A DNA stretch of 64,000 nucleotides from the NCBI GenBank assembly GCA_034231615.1, contig CM067322.1:100263087-100327086 (forward strand), in the 5' to 3' direction. The DNA comes from Meghimatium bilineatum (Eukaryota; Mollusca; Gastropoda; Stylommatophora; Philomycidae). A program made the translations under genes and the position numbers. Each line of letters opens with the position of its first letter. The first letter of the stretch is position 1. The notes beneath the pieces are model-generated. The model saw only the letters and a program-made list of their open reading frames with translations. It made no database searches and was not told the origin of the DNA. Positions 56,658 to 64,000 of this stretch are shown here, piece by piece.

Positions 56658-56683
56658 GTACGGCGTTGCACAATTCACAATTT

Positions 56684-56845
56684 ATACAGTAAAGTCTAAT
56701 CCCATTATAACAACTTGATTGAAAAAATATTTATATAATAACAAAAGTTTGCTATATACAGTATAAACAATAAATATAATTGAAGATGATGAAAAGTGTT
56801 GTTATATAAGGAAATATGTTATAAAAGGATGCGCTATACAGGGAT
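56684..56845. mobile_element. pogo-like MITE at the 3' end of the TPR-like gene
   Basis: Begins TACAGTAAAGTCTAATCCCA then TTATAACAAC and ends near GCTATACAGGGATTCGATTA; ends are roughly inverted. Lies right after the stop codon, so it may form part of the 3' UTR. Confidence 0.6.
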
Positions 56846-57099
56846 TCGATTATATTGTATTCTTGAATATGCAACCAGGTATTGAAAATAAACATACAAA
56901 CAGTATTAACTTGAGATGGGAGAATTAACATTTCCATCAAAATAAGTGACAACATGGGTTTTTAGATGCGTTGGGACTCATTAAGTGTGTACAAGAAATG
57001 ATAGAAGTTAGAATTACAAGACAACATTGATAACATAGAAATGTGAACAAGTTTCACTGTGAAATTCAGAAGAGATTCCACAACAAATGATCACAGAAG

Positions 57100-57555
57100 C
57101 AGACAAGATCATCACATCAGTTCTACTATGAAAGTATTACATCATCAGTTCTACTATGAAAGTATTACATCATCAGTTCTACTATGAAAGTATTACATCA
57201 TCAGTTCTACTATGAAAGTATTACACATCAGTTCTACTATGAAAGTATTACATCATCAGTTCTACTATGAAAGTATTACACATCAGTTCTACTATGAAAG
57301 TATTACATCATCAGTTCTACTATGAAAGTATTACATCATCAGTTCTACTATGAAAGTATTACATCATCAGTTCTACTATGAAAGTATTACATCATCAGTT
57401 CTACTATGAAAGTATTACACATCAGTTCTACTATGAAAGTATTACACACCAGTTCTACTATGAAAGTATTACATCATCAGTTCTACTATGAAAGTATTAC
57501 ATCATCAGTTCTACTATGAAAGTATTACACATCAGTTCTACTATGAAAGTATAGG
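57100..57555. repeat. 28-bp minisatellite, about 16 copies
   Basis: Unit AGTTCTACTATGAAAGTATT plus ACATCATC; several units are 25 bp (ACACATC form). Confidence 0.96.
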
Positions 57556-58290
57556 CTGAGACGGCTACTGCTGCTTGTGAATAACTCTCTAAAGCTCAAT
57601 TTTACTAGGATAATTGATTGTATCCACATTCTCATCCATGCTTTGTAGGGTCCAAAATAATTGTTGTCCGTATGAGTAGATTGTATAGATGCTTGTATAA
57701 CTGGAGAAGAGATGGGTACCAACAGCTAAACCTTTTGCCCACTGAAATACTGCAATGATTGCCACTGAAAAATTATAGCTTCTTAATAAGTTCTGGCGGA
57801 GAAGGCCCTTTATTGCGCTGAGGGGGCATTAAGGACGGTATCTGATAAACGACCAGAACTAGCTCACAAAGTAATGGCAAACTACTGAGTATACAATGAC
57901 GAGAAACCCATGATGTGTGATACTACTGTGTGTAATTCTTGAATGTTGTCGAGACACATAGTCTAAATGCTTGTGATCATGCAGTGTCTGTGCAGAACCT
58001 CTTGTAATGAAGGGTCATCCTTCATTGTGTTTTTTTGCTTTAAACCTAGTCTCCAGACAACATACAAGTAAACTTACAGTTTGACAATATAATGACCCAA
58101 ACAGCAGAAATGAACCAACAGTTTTAGACACTATATAGAAGCTATGATGGAAATAATATAGTTTATATATAATATTTACTGAAAGATATTTGATTAATGT
58201 TGTTTGATGATTTTGTTTCAATAAATTGTTTGGAGTGATTTAACAAATTGTTAACATTTGTTGCTCAGAGTATGTGAATTGGAAGAAGTA
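57556..58290. other. Intergenic, no recognised feature
   Basis: Nothing recognised apart from AT-rich sequence between the two convergent genes. Confidence 0.45.
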
Positions 58291-58294
58291 GGTC

Positions 58295-58400
58295 AAGGTG
58301 ACTGGCTCTGTGGCGGTATATTACAGAGACTGTGATGGCCAAGGTACCGGGTTCATATCACACCACAGGTAATTGTGCATCCTGAACACTCAGACATATT
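58295..58400 (+). mobile_element. tRNA-like SINE head
   Basis: A-box-like TGGCTCTGTGGCGG and, 40 bp on, B-box-like CCGGGTTCATATCACACC. No intact tRNA fold, so a SINE fragment is likelier than a tRNA gene. Confidence 0.55.
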
Positions 58401-58529
58401 TATATTGCCTAGAAAATAATTACTTTCAAAAATGCTGAGTTGATGGCTACGTCCTGAATAGGATATGCTACCAATTTTTTTTTAGGTAAAGGTTAATGGA
58501 CGGAGATGTACAAAGAGAAAAATGTATCA

Positions 58530-59035
58530 GACAAATGTAGTAATACAACTGGGAAAAGTGTGTAGGGAATACAACTGGGAAATGTGTGTAGGGTATACAA
58601 CTGGGAAAGTGTGTAGTGAATACAACTGGGAAAAGTGTAGGGAATACAACTGGGAAAAGTGTGTAGGGAATACAACTGGGAAATGTGTGTAGGGTATACA
58701 ACTGGGAAAGTGTGTAGGGTATAAAACTGGGAAAGTGTGTAGTGAATACAACTGGGAAAAGTGTGTAGGTAATACAACTGAGAAAAGTGTGTAGGGAATA
58801 CAACTGGGAAAAGTGTGTAGTGAATACAACTGGGGAAAGTGTGTAGGGAATACAACTGGGAAAAGTGTGTAGGTAATACAACTGGGAAAAGTGTGTAGGT
58901 AATACAACTGGGAAAAGTGTGTAGGTAATACAACTGGGAAAAGTGTGTAGGTAATACAACTGGGAAAAGTGTGTAGGGAATACAACTGGGAAAAGTGTGT
59001 AGGGAATACTACTGGGAAAAGTGTGTAGGGAATGG
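58530..59035. repeat. 26-bp minisatellite, about 19 copies
   Basis: Unit AATACAACTGGGAAAAGTGT plus GTAGGG. Variants AAATGTG and AAAGTG change length by 1-3 bp, so ORFs shift often. Confidence 0.96.
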
Positions 59036-59334
59036 TCTAGTATCAGCCCAGAAGTGACAGTATAAGAATGTATCCAGTTGTACTCACAACTACAAGACAC
59101 AATCATGATTCAGATAAACAGGGAAACGAAGAAGTGCAGATGAGGTTTTGTTGGCAAATAAAGAATGGCAGGAAGGTGTTTGAGAAATCGTCTGCCTACT
59201 TCACTACAAGAGAGTATGAAAATGAAAATAGAAGCGGTGATGTGGAACTCGTTTGATGACTGAAATAATTATAGTCTGTCGTGTCTCATTGAAGCGATAT
59301 ATAAACCTGTGTTTTATGTAAGTCAAATTGTTGT

Positions 59335-59690
59335 TACGTTTCACGCAGTTACCTTGTATTGATTGTGTAGAGAGATATGGCCGACCTAATACTGGCAGTC
59401 ATTGATTTACTACAGAGTGAAGAAGATGGTGCTGGAGGTAATAATGTGCACATAGAAAGAATGACAGATATGGGGGATAGCCAATGGTGAGAAGAGATAA
59501 CCAGGGGATGAGGGGGAGATAACCAGAAGTGAGGGGAGATAAGCAAGGGGTGAGGGAAGAATGTGTCTTCTCCAGAGAGATCTGAAGATCAAATGATCAA
59601 CATCTGACTAAGACTTGAGTCTACATACTCGTGGATGGCTGCTGTAACATAGAGCAGAGCATTTATGGGAATGTTCAGTGTGCCGTGATG
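59335..59690 (+). mobile_element. RNase H element, C-terminal fragment
   Basis: MADLILAVIDLLQSEEDGAG and NNVHIERMTDMGDSQW parallel the 3060-3160 copy ([17 protein letters not shown]). A 19-bp unit (GGGGAGATAACCAG) is repeated near 59490-59560, and the end (AGAGCATTTATGGGAATGTT) matches the EHLW block. Confidence 0.75.
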
Positions 59691-59901
59691 TCGGGTTTAT
59701 AATCAGGAAATGGTGAACATTTTAGTTTGATAATGCACCACTATTAACTAAAGCATATAGAGGGATTGATAAATAATCATTGATACATGCCAATCACAAC
59801 ATGAAGATCAATTCAGAAAAGCAGAAGTAATGTTTATAGTCAGAAAATCTAATAAAATCAACAAAAGGATAAATGATTAACTACTGAAACAATTGATGGT
59901 T

Positions 59902-60175
59902 CAGTAGCTTAGTTGATAGTGAGATTGCTTACTATCACCAGGTTACAGCATGCCAGGTTCAAAACCTGGTCCGGAACCCACAAAAATCTGGGTCATAATT
60001 TTGCACTCGTCCAGTAAATGGGTACCTGATGCATGAGTTAAGGAAAGTAAACACGGAAGGGAACTGGCCACCCCACCTAATAGTTGCTGTGATTTAGAGT
60101 TGAAGAGTTATTTTCATCCCCGATGACATGTTGCTGCCATGGGAACTACCCCTTTACCTTACTGAAACAATTGCA
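59902..60175 (+). mobile_element. tRNA-derived SINE, second type
   Basis: Head GGTTCAGTAGCTTAGTTGAT (A box TAGCTTAGTTG) and B box GCCAGGTTCAAAACCTGG, then body CCAGTAAATGGGTACCTGAT and GGGAACTGGCCACCCCACCT, ending near TACCCCTTTACCTTA. Confidence 0.8.
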
Positions 60176-60394
60176 GAAATTTAAACACTGTGTGAGAATT
60201 TTTACGGAAGATTGAACGGAGAGATCGAGACAAGAATTCAAAACAGACACTTGCATAAATTATGAACTTGCACCAATCTTGAAACACATGTCTATCCCAA
60301 TGGAAATCAAAATGCAAATAATAATTTAAACCTTAATATCAACATTGTGTTATCAATGTCAGAAGTTTAAAAATATGTATCCACTGCGCAAAAT

Positions 60395-60525
60395 TAAATC
60401 CAAGAGTTAAAGCTAGGAACAGGGTGATGAAGTTTTGCTAATCACTGGAAACACACATAAATAGATGTTTCGACCAAAAGGCCTTTACCAAGACTGCATA
60501 CATAATATAATACAATAAGCAAGAA
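60395..60525 (-). mobile_element. Penelope-like element 3' end
   Basis: Reverse complement: CTTGGTAAAGGCCTTTTGGT, CGAAACATCTATTTATG, CCAGTGATTAGCAAAACTTC, ATCACCCTGTT. Single-copy counterpart of the expanded end at 40545-40870. Confidence 0.75.
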
Positions 60526-60599
60526 CAATCATGTTCACTTGGCCGAGTTAAATGTAATGTAGAGATAAACTGAAAGTGTTGAAATTAGATCAGAGGTGA

Positions 60600-60960
60600 A
60601 ACAATGAGTGAAATGAGATGTCTAAGAAAAGCAGCAAACAGAACAAGAAGAGATCATGTGAGAAATGAAGAGATTACAAGAACTGTTGGAACAACGTCAG
60701 TGGTAGAATATATTTGAAAACAGAGACTGAAATAGTTCTGCCACTTAGAAAATGAAACCTTATTGGCCAGTGACAAGAGCATACATGAAAATGGAAAAAT
60801 CAAGATGCAGAGGAAGACCAAGAAGAAGGTGGATTGAAGGAGTTACCAACATTCTGAGACATCACAATATTACTGCATATCAAGCGATGACAACAGCCCA
60901 AAAACTAATCGTAATTCAATCATGCCTTACAGCAAAAGCAGAGAAAAGACAATAGATATA
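60600..60960 (+). mobile_element. LINE ORF fragment (EMRCLRK family)
   Basis: EMRCLRKAANRTRRDHVRNE, EITRTVGTTSVVEYI, stop, then RAYMKMEKSRCRGRPRRRWI and EGVTNILRHHNITAYQAMTT. Fourth copy of the 12150/13475/45405 family. Confidence 0.83.
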
Positions 60961-61609
60961 TAAACAAGAACATCATAATAAAGATATGAATGACAGACAG
61001 TGAAAGAGAGAACACAGCATGTGTGCTAGTGCTGCACAATAAGTTAGAAAAATGTCAATACTTAATATTTTTATCAACAGTTTTATCAAAAAACTTTATT
61101 CAATTGATTGTGAACAAAATGACTCATAAGACAACAAATATGCAAACACAATATAATTTTAGTTTAGTAATAAAAAAAATCAAATTGATGTTTTGACAAA
61201 AGTTAACATTATTTGGCAATTTTAAAGCCTTTAAATCCTTTAGCTGCTAAGCGTTAGTTTACTGGGTTGTTTTGCTTTTCATCCCCTCAACACTAAATAT
61301 TATTGCACTCTGAAACTACCAAGCACCAGTACCCATCCATGCGGCATCTAATTCCTGGTGTGTGTTTTTATTTATTTAAACCAGTATCATAGAAGCTCTT
61401 ATGTTTGTAGAGTAAGAAAAGGAATCAGCAGAGGGGAAATAATTGAGCACAGCTGGGATCTGTTACTGAGGACAATGTAGCAGATAAAGGATGAAATTTT
61501 AGATGAGAGGGTGAATTAAAATGGCTATATGGTGAAATTCAACAAGACATAAGTCTTCTATTTTAGTGGAATGCTTGAAATTGGTGAAACTTTGTGACGT
61601 TACAAATAG
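60961..61609. other. Intergenic, no recognised feature
   Basis: Includes CCTTTAGCTGCTAAGCGTTA at about 61240, similar to the end of the MITE at 61896, perhaps a MITE remnant. Confidence 0.45.
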
Positions 61610-61835
61610 AAGGATTGAATTGCTCCCCACAGCCCAGACAAGGGAAGGATTGAATTCCTCCCCACAACCCAGGCAAGGGAAGGATTGAATTCCCACAATC
61701 CAAGCAAGGGGAAGTATTGAATTTCTCCCCACAATCCAAGCAAGGGAAGGATTGAATTTCTCCCCACAATCCAAGCAAGGGAAGGATTGAATTTCCACAA
61801 CCCAGGCAAGGGAAGGATTGAATTTCTCTTCACAA
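61610..61835. repeat. About 35-bp tandem repeat, 6 copies
   Basis: Unit GGATTGAATTTCTCCCCACA plus ACCCAAGCAAGGGAA, irregular length. Confidence 0.93.
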
Positions 61836-61895
61836 CCGAGCCATTTATCTTCAGCAGACTTAACCACAATTAAGATTATATCACACCTTGCATAA

Positions 61896-62108
61896 CCCCT
61901 TAGCTGCTGAGGTATTCTTAAGGATGTGTTGAAAAACCACTGCTATTTTTGGAGATCCACCTCTTCTTAGCTTCAAATGGAAAAAATCTTTCTGGATGCT
62001 TATAATAAAGCTTCCAGATGAATTGTTTCCCTAGGAAACTTAGAAGATCTCAGCAACATGGCGGCAACTCCATATCATATCCTTAAGGATACCTCAGCAG
62101 CTAAGGGG
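61896..62108. mobile_element. piggyBac-type MITE, 213 bp
   Basis: 30-bp inverted ends, CCCCTTAGCTGCTGAGGTAT plus TCTTAAGGAT left and the same with one change right. Right flank TTAA (62109-62112), left flank ATAA (61892-61895), i.e. a TTAA duplication with one mutation. No ORF. Ends differ from the 22907 element, so another piggyBac family mobilised it. Confidence 0.9.
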
Positions 62109-62486
62109 TTAATTAGGTAGACAAGCCGGTTGATAGGAACCTTACAGAGAGGTGAAACACAATCCTGACCAGTGTGAGCTCTAAACTACACAGAGTGCAA
62201 GCTACATCTATGCATCCTGACACAACATATTGCGAGCTTATAACGTGTTGTGTCTTTTTCATTTTGTTTTGTATTCTTTACTTACAACATTTTCATCAAA
62301 ACATTGCATATTTCCCCCTTTGATATTAAGTTATATTGCAATATCATGTCATTTTCATTGCAAGTCCATCCAATCGACAAAACTTTTACCATCTGCAGCT
62401 TTCATTCTGTCCATCCCTACTTATGCATGCTCTAAAACGTATCAAATAGCAGTCAAAAATGTTAAAAAACATCCAAACAGGCAATG

Positions 62487-62548
62487 TTATCTTGGCAGCT
62501 TTGGCTTTCCTAATATATTCAGAAATTTGCCCCTGGTCATTTCTCTTG
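62487..62548 (-). CDS. lin52: LIN52 terminal exon
   Basis: On the minus strand, acceptor TTTGTCAACAG, then (A)REMTRGKFLNILGKPKLPR and TAA at 62487-62489. REMTRGKFLNIL is the C-terminal signature of LIN52. The split Ala codon joins the exon at 63618 in phase. The 1,069-bp intron between them holds a GAA-tailed retroposon and a LINE 3' end in the same orientation. This gene is convergent with the TPR-like gene. Confidence 0.93.
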
Positions 62549-62675
62549 CTGTTGACAAAGTGAAAACAAGAAAATTTATTCAGGTCTACAGCATATAATT
62601 GTAAAAAAAAGTAAAAAACAAAAATGGGATATGCTGCAAAGAAAATATGTAAGACAACTTAAATCACAAATTTCT

Positions 62676-62800
62676 TCTTCTTCACAGAGTTCTCAAACTT
62701 CTGCAGATCAGCAGGATGAAGTCCAGAGAACGGAATGTTTAGTCACTGTTTACATCTTGGCTGCGATATCAGCATCTTCGACCTGGCATCTCCAATTTCA
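62676..62800 (-). mobile_element. GAA-tailed short retroposon, copy 6
   Basis: TTCTTCTTCTTCACAGAGTT then TCTCAAACTTCTGCAGATCA, CAGGATGAAGTCCAGAGAA. In the lin52 intron, same strand as lin52. Confidence 0.78.
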
Positions 62801-62854
62801 GAAAGGCTTCTGGATCATTTGATCCTCTATGAGATGGAACAGTCAACTCTACTT

Positions 62855-63510
62855 TCGAAACCTCCTTAGTTGCCTCCTGCTGCTGTTCGTCTGTCAAAAA
62901 TGACCAGCTCACCTAGGATATGTCAAAGATGATGAAATCTGTGGTGTGGCCGGCTGTGACTAATGAGTCCTATGTGTGCTTGGAATTGTCTATCACACTC
63001 TGGGCATGTGTGTATGTGGACAATAAACAGCTGTTGCCTTTCATCTAGCGTGTTTTGTTTCACAGCTTGCTTTCTGAGGTTCTCCGCATCTGCTGCACTT
63101 CTCTTGATTCTGTGATGCTAGCTGGATCTGTCTTGTGCAAGATTCTCCCATGACTTTGTGTCTATTTTGAAGTGAATCACTGATGTCATAAGAGTGTCTT
63201 TAAAATGCTTCTCCTGTCCTCTGGCCTTGCTGGAGCCAGTCTGGAGTTCTCCATATAACAACTTCTTTAGTAGACGATGACCTTTCATGCGGATCATGTG
63301 TCCTGTCAAGCGTGTCTGCGCCTTCACCAACATTGTATGTATGCTTACAGACTTAGATTCCATTAGTACTTCACTGTCTGGTATTTTATCTCTTGTCTTG
63401 GTGGTGCACTGTCTTGTATACTGCCTCTTGTCTTGGTGGTGCACTGTCTTGTTTACTGCTATTTGTATTTTGTTGTAACCATACTGTGTAGTCTGTGCAT
63501 TCATTGTAAA
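62855..63510 (-). mobile_element. Zinc-finger LINE, C-terminal part
   Basis: Minus strand: RDKIPDSEVLMESKSVSIHT, TRLTGHMIRMKGHRLLKKLL, GELQTGSSKARGQEKHFKDT, a stop, then SAADAENLRKQAVKQNTLDE and the finger HTCPECDRQFQAHIGLISH. A 35-bp ORF piece (CTCTTGTCTTGGTGGTGCAC) is duplicated at 63388-63455. Occupies most of the lin52 intron. Confidence 0.9.
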
Positions 63511-63617
63511 ACTGATCTTGTGTTTTACGTAAGTACAATTGTTATACAGTTTTACAGTTCTCTCACTTATTATTGATTGTCATATTTAAAATAAAAACAG
63601 CTTATTAATTGACTTAC

Positions 63618-63701
63618 CTTCCTCCAAACCAAGCTGGTATGCTAAATTCTGTAGACCTCTCACTTTTTCCATTAACTGTGACAATGTCAAGCTACCAAAT
63701 T
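63618..63701 (-). CDS. lin52: LIN52 internal exon (MuvB/DREAM subunit)
   Basis: On the minus strand the exon is preceded by TTGTTTTAG and followed by GTAAGT. It reads (E)FGSLTLSQLMEKVRGLQNL then AYQLGLEE, nearly identical to the conserved helix of animal LIN52. LIN52 is a small nuclear subunit of the MuvB core (with LIN9, LIN37, LIN54, RBBP4) that bridges to p130/p107 or B-Myb in cell-cycle gene control; the part here is the C-terminal LIN9-binding helix region. It enters in phase 1 and leaves in phase 1, matching the exon at 62487-62548. The exons carrying the N-terminus lie right of the window. Confidence 0.93.
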
Positions 63702-63844
63702 CTAAAACAATCAAATATAACAAATATTAGCAAGATGCAATTAACAGAAAACATTATAGACTAAATCTTTAATAATATTTATTCTTTTGTAAGGATGTGA
63801 AAGTTGGACAATTACAATGGAAATGTTATGTTCCTCCAATGTGA

Positions 63845-64000
63845 TAGGGCGGCACATAGGGCAGAAACTATAGCTTTCCATTTCTGTCTTTGTGTTGCCA
63901 GGTCTTTTAATTGTTGCATGTTGTTTAGGTTAATTGACATGCCTTCTCTATTAATGGTTCTTCATAGAGTTTCTCTAGGTCTCCCTCTAATGATAATGTG
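63845..64000 (-). mobile_element. LINE 3' end, cut by the window edge
   Basis: Minus strand ends [20 protein letters not shown] in broken form; nucleotide match to 3190-3345 (GGCGCATAGGGCAGAAACCA region). Third copy of that family. Confidence 0.85.

Noticed and set aside
55189..55389. ORF of alternating YI residues
   Set aside because: Translation of the TA microsatellite.
58468..59106. 212-codon minus-strand ORF (LHTFPSC repeats)
   Set aside because: Falls on the 26-bp array; frame depends on indels between units.
59902..59985. Functional tRNA gene
   Set aside because: A and B boxes are present but the acceptor arms do not pair and the sequence continues into a SINE body.

Overview
The window is nuclear DNA of an invertebrate animal. 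It has GT-AG introns, one host gene spread over more than 56 kb, and every major class of animal transposon. A lophotrochozoan, probably a mollusc, fits best (many non-LTR elements, Penelope-like elements, tRNA-headed SINEs, repeat-swollen introns). That assignment is inference; no single sequence proves it.

Two host genes are supported. (1) On the + strand, fourteen exons (521-672 to 56518-56657) join in one frame across every intron and encode the C-terminal 754 residues of a TPR-like helical-repeat protein whose 5' exons lie left of the window. I do not recognise the gene. (2) On the - strand, exons 63618-63701 and 62487-62548 encode the C-terminus of LIN52, a MuvB/DREAM subunit. The two genes converge on about 5.8 kb of repeats (56658-62486).

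Everything else is mobile-element debris and minisatellites. Several non-LTR (LINE) families recur: a family whose 3' end encodes a C2H2-like finger; a family ending in TGATGA or TTGATTGA tails; an RT/RNase H element with GAA tails (31136-34047, 11-bp target duplication); and an RNase H family with a conserved Cys-ending C-terminal module (five or more copies). There is a Penelope-like element with a GIY-YIG domain (about 43262-44575). A piggyBac element (22907-25942) has matched ends, TTAA duplications and an intact 621-residue transposase. There are also piggyBac- and pogo-like MITEs, a GAA-tailed retroposon family in six copies, and a 212-bp-armed foldback structure.

Layout: 1-10687 is intron 1 with a nested LINE pair and a 3.1-kb array of a 61-bp unit. 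10688-19310 holds exons 2-6. 19365-26522 is the piggyBac-bearing intron. 26523-30189 holds exons 7-9. 30190-41210 is a long intron with nested transposons. 41211-48985 holds exons 10-12 among dense arrays, including 2.2 kb of a 41-bp unit. 49375-54065 is a modular array and LINE remains. 54066-56657 holds exons 13-14. 56658-64000 is the intergenic region and lin52.

The most unusual pattern is that many minisatellites are amplified pieces of transposons. Their units can be read as reverse-transcriptase motifs, RNase H element sequence, LINE 3' UTRs or Penelope ends, and single-copy transposon sequence continues at the array edge. About a dozen independent arrays in 64 kb look like this.
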